Shown one piece after another: positions 11,257-22,915 of a DNA stretch of 64,000 nucleotides; positions within the stretch are counted from its first letter, which is position 1, and each line of letters begins with the position of its first letter. This DNA is from Pinus tabuliformis (taxonomy: Eukaryota; Streptophyta; Pinopsida; Pinales; Pinaceae). The position numbers and the translations under genes were made by a program. The notes beneath the pieces were generated by a model. The model was not told the origin of the DNA and did not search any database. It saw nothing but the letters and a program-made list of their open reading frames with translations. The stretch spans positions 602,318,505-602,382,504 of the forward strand of contig CM062815.1 of the NCBI GenBank assembly GCA_031772625.1, in the 5' to 3' direction.

Positions 11257-12536
11257 ATATTAAGGTTGGTTATTGAGTCATAGGAGGTAGCCACCCTTGA
11301 GTGAGATCCTTCCATTAAGTAGACTAGTTCTGAAATGGTTGGTAAGGAGGGATGATAAAGCTTGGGTGATATTAGGGGGTGCGAATGGACTAAGGAGAGG
11401 GAAAAGGAGGGAACCAAGGCCATGCTTCAAATCATGTAGGGTAATTATTAAAATATTGAGGAGAGTGATCAACCATATCTTAATGATAAGGTCTTGGTGT
11501 TGTTGACCTATTTTGGTTGATGAAACATACTAACTCCATGCTCCCTTCAGCCCCTTGATAGACAAATTTCAATTCTAAAAAGGAAGGAAAGGTTTTAGTA
11601 GATCATTTCCCTCAAAAAGTGCACATATTTATATGTTTTTATGTGGGAACTAATTCCATAGGGGCTTCACTCAATGAACCTCTAACATAGCATGTGCATT
11701 CATAACATACTAAACAATACCTTTAATTTGATTATATATTGGAAAATACCTCTAAAAATCACTTTATTTAACCCCTTACCAATACGAACCCAATACACCT
11801 TCCAAATTAAAAAAACCCATACTTTCACTAAATATTATAGGTAACCATTTTTTCATTAACGTTTTTTATACCCCTTTATATTTACATCCCTAGTATAGTG
11901 ACATGATGCCTCTCTTATGACCCCACATGCATTCTAAAATGCACCTTTCTTCTTTTGATATAAATTGAAGATGCATATTAGTTCTCCCACAATGCAATTA
12001 ATTAAGCTACAATCAACCACATCTCATTATGATTTGTTGCATTTAATGGTATAAGGCACACAAAGACCAAACATGTTTTAGGAAGATTGATTTTGTGCAT
12101 GCATATAAGATGACATATAAATTGATCTATATGATTGTTGTAGTCTACATAAAGCATGTAGAAGGATATTCTAAAGCTAAACATTAATACATAGAGGAAT
12201 TGTACAGAAGAAACAATCTATAAATTGCAGAGTAATTCAAACAAACATACTACTTGCTTAATTGACTCAGTATTGAACATAACTTTGCCAACATATTTTA
12301 GGGAAGCTAATTCTCAGACAAGCCTTTCCCAAATTTTTATACAATCGTAAATGGATTGAAGAAAAAGGTAATGAAATACTAGAAGCACTCACGTATGAAA
12401 TAATGTTTCCATAAGCTGAAAACATAACTCCTCGATTAACTTTGAAATATTAAGTATTACAAAAATGTCCAAATTTTTGGTCTTGAGGTCCGATAGATCA
12501 CATTGGTCTTAGTGGATGTTAATCATCATCATCATC

Positions 12537-12603
<67 letters not shown>

Positions 12604-13433
12604 TGCTGATTACAAGGAAAATAATTTATATCTAAAATAACAACTTGGATGCTCTCAACAAAACTTTGATCAATATAGAAAATATGTAGCTTGATTATCT
12701 AAAACCACCCTTAATTTCTCGAATGTGCTCCACAATATCTGAATTTTTTCTTGATTATCTGTTGAAAAGTATTTTGTTCTTGGAGACACTGTTTTTGAAC
12801 CGAGAATGAGGAAATAAGCTCAACGAGATTTTCCCATTCTTCCCCTATTGTATAAGCCAAAATAACCATCTTTCTATAGATTTCATCTACTTCAGTGTAT
12901 TTCTAAAAGGTTGGTTTAACTTTAAACATAGATTTGATTTCATAACATAGAAATAAATATTTAGATAATTTTTCCAAAAGACTTTGACCACTTAAATCTC
13001 CTTTGGCTCCAACAAATTTTGACTTATCCTCTGCAGCCTTGTTAAGTAATCTTTCATATTCTTCCTTAGACATGCTTTTTCCCTTTTATTTTTTGAAAGA
13101 AGGTAAACCTCTTTGTTCTAAAGCAAAGAACCTCTTGTTAAACCTATTAATGTGCATATGCGAGAATTTACATTTTTCCTCCATTTGCACCATCAAATTC
13201 TTCTTAGCCAGAAATTTTTTAGATTGTATAATTGAATGAATTTTGTCAACAATACCCATTTCTTCTACTTCCCACTTTGTTTTTTAATTCAAAAGCTTTA
13301 TAATTTTACTAGCTTAATTAGGTTTATTTCCAAGTTCATTTCTAATTATATCAATTTCCCTTTCTGCTCATTCTAACAATTCCTCTTTTTCAACCATAAT
13401 TTCAATTGGTGTTCAAACCTTAGACATGGCCCA
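11257..13433. other. AT-rich noncoding DNA
   Basis: No gene, LTR or transposon domain was recognised. The stretch contains an (ATC)n and (TA)n microsatellite at 12523-12602 and only short chance open frames. Confidence 0.6.
12523..12602. repeat. (ATC)n then (TA)n microsatellite
   Basis: About five ATC units are followed by roughly 64 bases of uninterrupted TA. Confidence 0.97.
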
Positions 13434-13870
13434 CTTTTTTTAATATTTTTTATTTTTATTTTTATTTTTTTTTACAATCTATTTTTTTTTAATATATATT
13501 TTAAGATTTATTATTATTATTATTATTTTTAAGTTTTTCTTTATTTTTATTTGTTAACTTTTTTTTATTGTTTTTTTAAATTATGTATTTTTAGTGGGAT
13601 ATTATTTTGGTTTTTTTTTTCTTTTTTTCTTTTTAATTTTTAATCTCTCTCTTTTTCTTTAATTTGTTTAGTTTTTAACTTTTTCTGTTGTTTTTTTCTA
13701 TAAGAGTTATTTTTTTAATATGTTATGCTTGATTTTTTTTAATGTTTTATTATTATTATTATTATTATTTTGTTGTTTTAATTTTTTTTTTTAACTCCTT
13801 TTTATGTTTTTTTTTTGTTCTTTCATTTTTAGTTGTTTATCTATTTTTTGAAAGAAAAAAAGAAGTTGTT
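13434..13870. repeat. T-rich low-complexity tract
   Basis: Very high T content with TTA trinucleotide runs near 13510 and 13747. The open frame at 13742-13948 is a product of this composition and not a gene. Confidence 0.9.
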
Positions 13871-14055
13871 ACATTTTGTTTTTTCATTTTTCATTATTTA
13901 TCTAATTTGTATCTCTTTTACCATTTTTTTGTGATACTAATAAATTGACCCCACTATGTGCTAATTTGTTAGTTGTTTTTTAAGTTTTAGTTACAGTGGA
14001 TTAAGTTCGTCCCTATTATGTGTCAATTCGTGGTTGATATTTAAATTTTCAATGC

Positions 14056-15753
14056 AATGGGTCAACTATTTTTTTTTTTCTGAGTAAAGACTATTCTATT
14101 ATGTATAAATAAAAGAGGAAAATATTTACAAAGAGGTTGTAACCTCTGAGGGGGCTAAAGCCAGCCCTCTGTCAAAAAAATTCCGGCCATCAGCTCTTAA
14201 CTGTTTGTTTACATAGATAAAAACGAGAGCCCAGGACTCTGTAGAACTAGACACCACCACCAAAAAGCAAAAACAAGAAGACGATGGAGCATTACATTGA
14301 AAAAAAGCTGACGTGGACATCAGCGGCAGCACTAAACCGCTTAACAAAAACCACCAGTTTATCGGACCGCCGTCGACCAACGAGCGGTTTCCGTATGAAC
14401 GAGCCCGATAAAGTCTCCTGTTGATGCGTGGCTCTCGACTGACGTCATCATTTCTGACTTTTCGGGGCGTAAAGTTCCGCCAAAAAGAGCCTTCCGAAAT
14501 CCTCCACCGCCGTCCGATCTGCTCCATCAATCTCCGCCGTTGATTGATTCTGCCCGAGGTGGTAACTCTGCATCTTCGCTATTGGCTTTGCACGGAGAGC
14601 TGACCCATTCAATCATCACATTGTCTTCAACATCCGTAATACTGCGACCAGGAGGCATCACCGGATACAGAACAGTGCCAGAGAACTGCGCCGGTGCACA
14701 AATAATGACCTCCTCGTGTGAAGAAGTTTGCTGAAGACGCGCATCCTCTTCATGACCTTCATCCTGCTGCACCTCTGGAAGATTGGGGATATCCTCTACC
14801 CTGCCTCCTTGAGAGTCCTTGGAATTCTGTGAGAGATTTCTGTCCATGGAATGTTCAGCAGAGCCAGGGAGGTCATCTTCTTCCTCTGAGAAGATGACCG
14901 TGATAATAGCAGAGATAGTAGGCTTGTTTAGCTTGCTTTTAAAAGTGAAACAGGAGGAGTGGAAAGAACTGGAGAGGGACGGACCAGAGTGGTCGGAAGA
15001 TGGAGAGGCCGGCGAGACTGAAACAAGCGGGGAGATGCGTCGAGGAACAGGACCTCCCCTTCCTCTAACACCCCCCCATGTGCCTGAATTTCTTCCCCTT
15101 CGGGAAATTCCTCGAGGTCGAGCCATACCAGCAATAAGTGATAAACTGAGAGGACAAAAGGGTTGGATGAGGAAGAAGAACGACCCACCCCAATTTGAAA
15201 TAAACCGAGGATAGCAGTACTCAGAGTAGAAAGTGCCCAGAGAAAGCACCACACAGATAAAAAACAGAACCCCGAAATAAATTCCAGAATTGTCTGAATG
15301 ATTCCCACACCCAGCCCAAACAGCTTCAACCGACTCCGTGACCTGACCAATTGCAGTTATATACCCAAGGAAAAAACAATGACCATACCAGATGCGAGCC
15401 AGAAGAACCGTGATTAAATGCTTGAGGCTGGCCTGTTGCAGGCTTCGGTGGAGCCCTGATGGCTTCCAAATGCTTGGCACTGCACCTAACTCCTGTGAAC
15501 CAATTCGACCTGGAATGTCTCTGCTAGAATGAGCCAGAGAGAGTGTCGAGCTCTGGGCAATTGAAATAGATCGTATGCTCATCATCCTAAAGTACTTACT
15601 TCGCATGCTGTTCACCCAATTCCTCATTAATGGGACTTAATGCGCTGACAAAAGTCGCCTACTTGCTCTACGATGGCGCCCAACGCCGCCGTCGCTCGTA
15701 TGGGCATTAACTGCTCATAATATCACCCACATCCGGGTAATGGGTCAACTATT
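14056..15753 (-). mobile_element. LINE-like retroposon without reverse transcriptase
   Basis: A 1668-bp body (14071-15738) lies between perfect 15-bp duplications AATGGGTCAACTATT at 14056-14070 and 15739-15753. On the minus strand it ends in an A-run (T at 14069-14079), so it was copied from RNA by a LINE. It has a GC-rich coding-like 5' part and a 3' part reading into an AT-rich tail. No reverse transcriptase or endonuclease motif was found. It is either an internally deleted LINE keeping ORF1 and the 3' end, or a retrocopy of a host transcript. Confidence 0.8.
14527..15627 (-). CDS. Unrecognised protein in the LINE-like retroposon
   Basis: A 366-codon open frame. The first half reads hydrophobic and may be 5' untranslated sequence. 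A second possible start within it gives MARPRGISRRGRNSG (about 15120), after which the protein is basic, then proline- and serine-rich, then strongly acidic (SEEEDDLPG) with many E and Q. I do not recognise a family. An arginine- and glycine-rich start followed by disordered sequence would fit the ORF1 of a plant L1 element, an RNA-binding protein, but no CCHC knuckle is present. It could also be chance openness in GC-rich DNA. Confidence 0.4.
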   Translation of the reverse strand: MRNWVNSMRSKYFRMMSIRSISIAQSSTLSLAHSSRDIPGRIGSQELGAVPSIWKPSGLHRSLQQASLKHLITVLLARIWYGHCFFLGYITAIGQVTESVEAVWAGCGNHSDNSGIYFGVLFFICVVLSLGTFYSEYCYPRFISNWGGSFFFLIQPFCPLSLSLIAGMARPRGISRRGRNSGTWGGVRGRGGPVPRRISPLVSVSPASPSSDHSGPSLSSSFHSSCFTFKSKLNKPTISAIITVIFSEEEDDLPGSAEHSMDRNLSQNSKDSQGGRVEDIPNLPEVQQDEGHEEDARLQQTSSHEEVIICAPAQFSGTVLYPVMPPGRSITDVEDNVMIEWVSSPCKANSEDAELPPRAESINGGD

Positions 15754-16029
15754 ATGTGTCAATTCGTGGTTGATTTTTAAATTTTCAATGCAATGGGTCA
15801 AGTCCACCCCCACTGAGTGTCAATTTGATAGTTGATTTTTAAATTTTGCTTGGAATGTGTCACGTTGTCTTAGGTTAAGATTTTTAAAGAGCTATACTTT
15901 TAGAATTTTAAGAAAAAATACTCTTGGTATAATGATTATTTGATTTACATATTCATTTTTAAGGATATTTTTAGTCATGATATTTGGTTTTAATTTAATG
16001 GCTGATTTTTTTTTATTTTTTTTTTAGAT

Positions 16030-16270
16030 TTTCTGGAATCATGATATTTTTCCTTTAATATCACATTCAAAGAATGTCATAATTTTAAGGTTTTCTGCAT
16101 TCATGATATTTATCTTCAACACCATGGTTGAAAATTGTTGGAATTTTAAATCTTTCCAGAGACCTAATGTTTTATCTTTAATGTCATGCCTAAAAATTGT
16201 TGAAATTTCAAAAATTTTCGAAGTCATGATATTTTATCTTTAATTCCATTACTCAATAAATGTTGAAAAT
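16030..16270. repeat. Degenerate tandem repeat, about four units of 62 bp
   Basis: The phrase TCATGATATTT recurs near 16040, 16103 and 16222, with a degraded unit between the last two, and each is followed by an ATTGTTGGAATTTT-like segment. The array directly precedes the direct repeat beginning at 16301. Confidence 0.6.
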
Positions 16271-16300
16271 TTATCTAGAAAAAGAAAATGTTGTTCCAAC

Positions 16301-16852
16301 TGTTATCACATTCAAAGTTTGGTGACACCTCAATTTGGGCCCCAAGACCAAGAAAAGCAAGAGCGTAAAACAAGCTCCAACAACTAATACAGACCTCTTG
16401 CTAGAGGCAGCAAAAACACTAAAATAAATGTTTCAAGCCAGCGCTGCCAAATATTTTGTCTACGAAATTTTTGCTTTGTTTTGACAAAATGTTTCAGTTA
16501 ATTTGTCAGCACCATAATCTACCATGTTTTTGGCAAGCATCGACAGATTATTTTCCAACATTTTTGTAGTTTTCATCTCCACGGTGTATGCCCAGTTGAT
16601 TTGTCAGTGCCTGAATAGAATGCATATTTTGAGAATGCGATAAAGAGATTGGTTAGGATAAAGCTTTGCAGAGATCATTTTTACACAATAAATATCATTT
16701 TTGGTTAAATTAATTCAGGGACCCGAGGAATATTTGTTATGATGAGCACGTCAAAAGGAAAAAAAGGGGATTTCCACAGTTTCAACATACTTTCCAGCTA
16801 CAACTCCACCTTTTTGATACAGTTCGCCATGGATCATCATTCAATGTTAACA
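16301..16852. repeat. Left 552-bp direct repeat, probable LTR of element G
   Basis: Begins TGTTATCACA and ends TGTTAACA, so its ends are TGTTA and TAACA, as in an LTR. A diverged copy of the same length lies at 34651-35202 in the same orientation, beginning at exactly the same base. Similarity stops at 16852. No clear target duplication was found, and no primer site follows directly. It could be one LTR of a gag-only element whose interior holds the Athila-like insertion, or a truncated copy of a longer LTR. Confidence 0.6.
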
Positions 16853-17319
16853 TGTTAGTTGTTTTCTGATGAATATATTTTCAGATTTAGTTTAAAACCA
16901 TGTTTCAGGTACTATATTCAAGTACACTTTCCAAACAGTTGGAAATAATGTTTTGAAAACCAAAAGAGTTTTTTGGCAAGAACAAAGCCATTAACGAAAA
17001 CCTCTCACATTTTTTACACAGGTGTAATGGTTTTGAATATTCGAAGGAATATTTATAGCTCATTTTTCCAGATTCAAATAGTAAATAATTTTATGTTTTT
17101 GTCATCAAATTTGGGCACAGTTTTCGAGAAGTTGAAAAATAATTTTCTAATATTAAAGAGGCTTATGTTGAGAATGATCTCATTTATAGAAACTTCTTTC
17201 ATCTTTTTACATATCTATCATGGTTTGGAGATACGAAGGCATATTTGGACCCTATTTTTTAGAAATTCACCAAAAAAAGTCATAAACAACTGTTAATGAG
17301 CTACCTTATCAATTCGACT
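16853..17319. other. Interior or LTR remainder of element G, left of the Athila insertion
   Basis: AT-rich DNA with an open frame at 16973-17296 that resembles no protein I know. It joins 32092 if the Athila-like insertion is removed. Confidence 0.4.
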
Positions 17320-19411
17320 TGGGGATCGGTGATGAGCCCCAAATTTTGGTAACATTTTGGGCTCATTTGGCCTACTTACCTTGCTCAACCCTTCATTTTT
17401 TATCACTTATGCATCATTTCTTAGTATATTCATGTTATTTGTAGGAAGGAGGGCAGTCATTATGCCTATGTGGCTAATACATGTTTATTTCAGGTTTTTT
17501 GACATTAAATGGAGCAAAACCACGCAGATGGAGGCAAGGAGACAGCCAAGGTGGCATTGCGGTTTTGTAGGAAGGTTGTCCACAGCCTTGAATGACCTTC
17601 CTCGTGATCTCCACCCCAACTCCGAGCTCCAACAGCTATCACCACCGAGCTAGAAGGCAGCCAACGGATTCTAAAGGAACAACAGTTTACTTTTAGTTGG
17701 ACAGCCAAGCCCCACTAATTTAGGAGGCCAGCTTGGCCCTCATAATGTATAAATCTTGAGGCTGTAGCCTTCGATGGAAACTTTTGAACCTTTGTTGGAG
17801 ATTTTGAATCACGAGCTATAGCTCTGTTTTGCTCTTTGTAAGCCATTTTTGGCATGTTGTTAGACTTATGATTATGATCTTTTAATAAAAGGCAGGCAGA
17901 TTTGAGTTCAATTCTGAGTTCTTAGAGGAGCTATAGCTCTCAGGTTTGGGCCCAACCTGAGAGAAATAGGCCTCCTTTCTTTGTATTGTTACTTGTCTTT
18001 TCTTCAGCATCATATTTCTTGTCCTTTACATGCACTTGGAAACACAGTTTGCTGATTCGGATTTCTTGGTGTGGTTACATAGGTTAGTGTTATGAACAAA
18101 GTTGCTTTCAGTAGTTTAGATTAGAGTAAGGATTGGAGTTAATCAGAGTTCGAAAAAAGGTTGAATGCACACTCACTTTCACCTCTGTTTGGGGACCGGA
18201 AGTGCAGACCGTGCCAACTACCAAAAACACTGTTTTATATGTTCATGCAAGCTTTAACGCAATAATTTCAGTTGTAGGAGTGTCCATGCACTTAGATTTT
18301 GTGGAGTAGCTCTTTGTTTCAGCACCATGCATGATTCTCCCTTAACTTACATTGTTGTTCTTTGGTTTTTAATAAAACAGTGAGAGTAGATTGATGACAT
18401 TTCGGTGATACTCAAGACAGAGGAGATTTGTTCCATTTACACTGCACAGCACCACTTTATCATTTCCTTATCCTTCTTAGCCGTGCTTAAGCCATCTCCT
18501 TACCTCCCAGCTAGATCATTTGCCCACCAACTCTTCTATTATCCACGTTGTTTTATCTTTTCGGCCTTCCATTGCCTCCACCCTTCTATCGACCAACCAG
18601 CTTTACACACCCCCTCTCCATCTCATCTCTCTGTCCATAAGCCATCACAAGCTCCCCTCTCATCCTACCTATCCACCCATACAGCTCATTCACTCCTCCA
18701 TCACCCAAAACTCCGATTGCAGAACATCCTGTAGAAGTTAGCAGACTTCCTGTAGAAATCTTGAGCTTCCTGTAGGATCCCCTGCAGACATCCTGTAGAA
18801 GCTTACAAACACGGTTGCCAGGCATCTGAACGTTGTGAACTTCTGTGGAATGATGTTAGGGATCCCCTGGAACCTCTCAGAGTCCTCCTGACCTTTTCCA
18901 AGCCTTCCTCCCCTTGAACTACCCCTGCACAGTCAAGACCCAGTAAGAAGCACAGTCATAATAACTCCAACCACTTGAGCAAAAATACAAAAACATGTTC
19001 TCTTCGGATGAAAGTAGTTTAGACTCATGCATCTCATCTCACTAGAAGTAATGGCATCATTTTTAGAAGTTGCATTCCCACGATTGCATCGTAAGGATTA
19101 AGCTGGTCAAATTAGGGTTTACTAGGGTTTCCATGTTTTGTTGGATTTCAGTTCATTCTTGCAAAGTAGGTTAATTTCCATTGAGATAGCTTTCATTCAT
19201 CACTTAAAAAGCTTCTTCTGAGAACATATAGAAGTTGGCTTGAGCCCTAGCGGACTTGTGCCAGCTGACCAAGTGACAACTGCGACAAGAGCTAGTACTT
19301 GTGCATACAGCACCGTCGCTTCCAAGTTTGTTACGAACTACCGGGTTGATAAAATTAGAGAAGGAAGCTCTAGGAGTTGTAGCATTATTGCTACAATACT
19401 GGAGCCCACCA
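17320..19411 (+). repeat. 5' LTR of the Athila-like element
   Basis: 2092 bp, TGGGGATCGG at the start and GAGCCCACCA at the end. The start is not fully settled. Both LTRs share TGGGGATCGG before TGATGAG, which favours 17320, but starting at TGATGAG (17330) would give ATCGG on the left against ATCAG on the right, a near target duplication. Four copies of the reverse complement of TTCTACAGGAA lie at 18727-18800. The open frames here (17357-17653, 18405-18734) recur in the other LTR and look like LTR sequence. Confidence 0.93.
18727..18800 (-). repeat. Cluster of four TTCTACAGGAA-type motifs in the 5' LTR
   Basis: TCCTGTAGAA at 18727-18736 and 18791-18800, TTCCTGTAGAA at 18747-18757 and TTCCTGTAGGA at 18767-18777. 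They are spaced about 20 bases apart for the first three. The same cluster is at 31407-31480 in the 3' LTR. Confidence 0.95.
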
Positions 19412-19417
19412 TCTTTT

Positions 19418-19435
19418 TGGCGCCGTTGCCGGGGA
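19418..19435 (+). other. tRNA-Asp primer-binding site
   Basis: TGGCGCCGTTGCCGGGGA, complementary to the 3' end of tRNA-Asp and used by many plant gypsy elements. It lies six bases after the LTR end. Confidence 0.93.
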
Positions 19436-19795
19436 AGCATCAGAGTATTAGTAATTGTTGCTTTTCTTCTATTTTCCCACTCTCGCCTTCTGCCAAGTAG
19501 TTTATTTCATTTCCATTCTGCAAAAGTAGCATAGACATTTCCTGCTTTCCTAGATTAACATTTCAATTCCGCAATTTCAATTTTGCAAGCATAGATTAGC
19601 ATTTCGATTCTGCAAGCGTAGACTAGCATTTCCATTCCTGCAATTTCATTTGAGCAAAGTAGACTAGTTCTTTCCTGCTTTCATTTCAATTCTGCATTTT
19701 CATTTCAGCAAGATAGTTAGTTGTAGATCAATCTGTTTCAAGTTTTTGCAGGTACCAGAGAAAAAAACAAAAGCAATCAAAAGTCTTTCCATTTC

Positions 19796-20674
19796 ATGCC
19801 TCGTAGGAATCGAGATAAAACAGGCAAATTCTTACCCAACACCCCCACCACATCACTGAGTCACCCTTCTCTCTTCTTTGGTGACAGTGATCCAGAAGAA
19901 CCTATAGGTGAACCTCCTGAGATATACGAAGATCCTATAGCAGAAGAAGAATTAGAGACCATTCCATCTGAAGCTATGGCTGACAATAGAAGAGAAGATG
20001 AGAGAATAGAAGGTGCCTTCCCCATCCGAGAGACCAATGGAGACATGAAAATGAAGAACATTAGCCCCTCCGCTTTACCTCACTTCCATGGACTGACTAC
20101 TGAAGATCCTGATACCTTCCTGTTTGAGTTTGCTGTCCTTTGTCGAACCTATGACTATACTGAAGATGAGTAGAAGTTGAAACTCTTCCCTTCAACTCTT
20201 AGGGATGCAGCATTACGCTGGTTCATGGGCTTACCTGGGAACAGTATCACCACTTGGGCTCAGATGCAGCAAGCTTTCAATACCAAGTACCGGGACTACT
20301 GTAGGTCCAAGGAAACCAAGGGAGAAATCTTTCGGATGACCATGGGAAATGATGAGTCCTTAGAGGATTATGAGGAAAGGTTCCAACTTAGCTATAAACG
20401 GGCCAGGTGTACACTTGACCCTGAATCCCTCAAGTTGGTCCTGCTCCGAGGAGTCCCTGAAGACCTCTTAGATACCCTTCACATGTTAGCTGGAGGAGAT
20501 ATTTACCAACTGCCTTATGAGGACATAAAGACTGTGTTTAGAAACCACTCTAGGGTAGCCCAGAAACGAGGAAGAGGAAACCTCCTCTCAGCTGGTATTC
20601 CTTTCTCCAAACATGAGTTTGCAAATCAATTAGAGGATCTCAAAAGTGAGGTGAGACAGACCATTGCCATGTAA
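19796..20674 (+). pseudogene. Athila-like gag, N-terminal part
   Basis: Start of the gag-pol polyprotein, ATG at 19796. An acidic N-terminus leads to LPHFHGLTTEDPDTFLFEF and, after an in-frame TAG at 20171-20173, the retrotransposon gag domain (ALRWFMGLPGNSITTWAQM, QAFNTKYRDYC, SLEDYEERFQ). The frame is ended by TAA at 20672-20674 and then continues unbroken in the same register to the zinc knuckles. In related elements the residue before KLKLFP is usually glutamine, so the TAG is best read as CAG to TAG. The protein would form the virus-like particle. Confidence 0.9.
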
Positions 20675-22915
20675 TTAGATACATTCAGGATCCAGCAGAA
20701 GAAGGAAGAGGCTGAGAGGGCCTTGGCTATCTTCTGCCCTAGGTGTACAAGGAGACACCCTAAGAACGAATGCCCATTGCATTCGGTCGAAGTATGTTTC
20801 GTTTGTGAGGAGGACCACCCCACAAATCAATGTCCAACCTTACCTGGGCTCAAAGCCATGTATCAAGGGACAGAAGCCCCCACCGAGCCTCTCTATTTCC
20901 TCAACCAAAGGAGGCCACAAGGGCCTAGACCTTACCAGCAGGGGATGCAAGGGGCACCCCAAGCTTATTACAGCCCCAACCAATCTACACCTGTGCCTTC
21001 CTGGGGTCCCCCTGCTCATCCTTCCTGGTCTGTGCCTCCTCCATGGTCCTACCCACCTCAGTACCATACTCAACCCACTACTCATTCATATCACTCACAT
21101 GCCCAGCCACAACCTCAGTGGAATGCACCTCAGTCGGGGTGGAGGCCCCAGTACAACACTCCTCCCGCCATTTTGCCTCCACCACCAGTTCAACCTCAAC
21201 CATTACCTCCTGCTCCTCCAAGGAAACCTCAAATGCCTGCTCAACCGAACCCAAACTCCAACAATAGACAGGCCCAACAGGTATACACTGGGGAAACATC
21301 ATGCCCTACCTATGCTGTGGAGATCCAGGAGATCAATCTTCGATCTGGAAAGACTCTTCCGGATCGCCAACCTCCTGCCCCAGAGGACGAGGAAGACAAA
21401 CAGGAAAGTGAACCAAAGGCTATTCCACCCTTTCCTGAGAGACTAACAGCCACCACACAACCCAACCCAGAGGAGGATGAGCTTCTGGGAGAGCTCAAGC
21501 AGTTGTGTGTGAAAATACCACTTCTCCAAGCCATCAAGGATGTGCCTATATACAACAAACTGGTTAAGGAAAAGTGTTTCAGACACCCAAGCAGGCGAAA
21601 GAGAGATGCTTCAACCATCAATGTCTTAGGACAGCTGTCTGACCTTATGTTAGGACAAGTCATCTGCCCGAAGTACCTAGACCCTGGGAGTCCTGTAGTA
21701 GATGTCCACATCAATGGCACCATCATACCTCACACCTTGATTGACCTGGGGGCTGCCATTAATGTAATGACCAGGGATACCATGCTCAAACTCAACCTTC
21801 AGGGTTCCTTGAGGAAGACCTCGACAGTCCTACAACTTGCAGATCACTCCACCGTGACTCTCGAAGGGATTGTGGAGGATGTCTTGGTCTCTGTTGACTC
21901 TTGGGAATATCCTGCAGATTTCTTGGTGCTGCAACCAAAGGCAAAGCTCACTGGATATCCTCTTATTTTGGGAAGTCCTTGGTTAGCCACTGCAGATGCT
22001 TACATAAGTTGCTGTGCAGGAAACATGACCATCAAAAATGGTCCTATGTCCAAGAAGCTAGTCCTATACCCTCCTGCCCAACCTTCATTAGAGCATGACT
22101 TACCACTTTGGTTGGAGGAAGGAGAAGAAGATGAGGTGTACTCAGCACCTTTGTGTACCCTAGACACCACTAGGGGAGACCCCCAAACCGAGGATGATTT
22201 GATTGAGACCTTGATCCAGAATCCACCTCCCAGTGCACTGACCTTAGAGGAATTGGTGGAGGATGCCCAAGCTAGCACCTTAGTGGACCGTTGTGCAACC
22301 AACCCTGTCACTCCCAGAGTCAAGAATGTGGAGTTCGGCCCTGAGAGAACGTTAAAGATCAGCTCCTCCCTATCTCCTTCCCAGGAAAAGGAGCTGTGTA
22401 GTCTGTTGGCCAGTCATCTAGATGCTTTTGCTTGGAGCTATAAGGAGATGAAAGGAATCCATCCTTCGGTCTGTACCCATCACATTTACATCAAGGAGGA
22501 TTGTAAACCGGTTAGGCAACCCCAGAGGAGAATGAATCCAGCCCTTAAGGACATTGTCAAGGAAGAATTGCAAAAACTGTTGGATGCCGGATTCATTTAC
22601 CCCATCTCAGATAGCGAATGGGTGTCCCCTCTGGTGTTGGTTCCCAAGAAAAATGGGAAGTGGAGAATCTGTGTGGACTACCGAGAACTGAACAAAGCTA
22701 CCAAGAAAGACCATTTCCCTCTACCTTTCATAGATCAAGTGTTGGATGGACTGGCAGGAAAGAAGTTCTTCTCTTTCCTAGATGGGTTTAGCGGGTACAA
22801 CCAAATCCAAATCAGCCCGGAAGACCAAGATAAGACCACCTTCACTTGTCCTTGGGATACCTTTGCCTACCGAGTTCTTCCCTTTGGGCTATGCAATGCT
22901 CCTGCTACCTTCTAG
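20675..22915 (+). pseudogene. Athila-like zinc knuckles, protease and reverse transcriptase N-terminus
   Basis: Same frame as gag. Two close-set knuckles of the form CX2CX3HX4C (CPRCTRRHPKNEC and CFVCEEDHPTNQC) are followed by a long proline- and glutamine-rich stretch (about 20900-21250), then the aspartic protease around LIDLGAAINVM (21738-21770). DLG in place of DSG is typical of Athila. The polymerase starts about 22500 with CVDYRELNKATKKDHFPLPF and FLDGFSGYNQI. It is cut at 22913-22915 by TAG immediately after CNAPATF, where the family has glutamine (ATFQR), so a single C-to-T change explains it. Confidence 0.92.

Larger units (their letters stand above)
13940..15870. repeat. Roughly 60-bp tandem repeat split by a retroposon
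   Basis: Units carry the phrases TGTGTCAATTCGTGG and AATTTTCAATGCAATGGGTCAA. They occur at about 13950-14070 and resume at 15739-15870, with at least four degenerate copies in all. The LINE-like insert at 14071-15738 interrupts the array. Confidence 0.75.

Noticed and set aside
14819..15214. Plus-strand gene opposite the LINE-like frame
   Set aside because: It is the shadow of the minus-strand frame in GC-rich DNA, and the A-tail shows that the minus strand is the sense strand.
17325..17329. ATCGG/ATCAG as target duplication of the Athila-like element
   Set aside because: It would require a chance 10-base match (TGGGGATCGG) before both LTRs. Kept as an alternative only.
17357..18734. Genes in the Athila LTR (98- and 109-residue frames)
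   Set aside because: They recur identically placed in the other LTR, match no family and overlap LTR control sequence.
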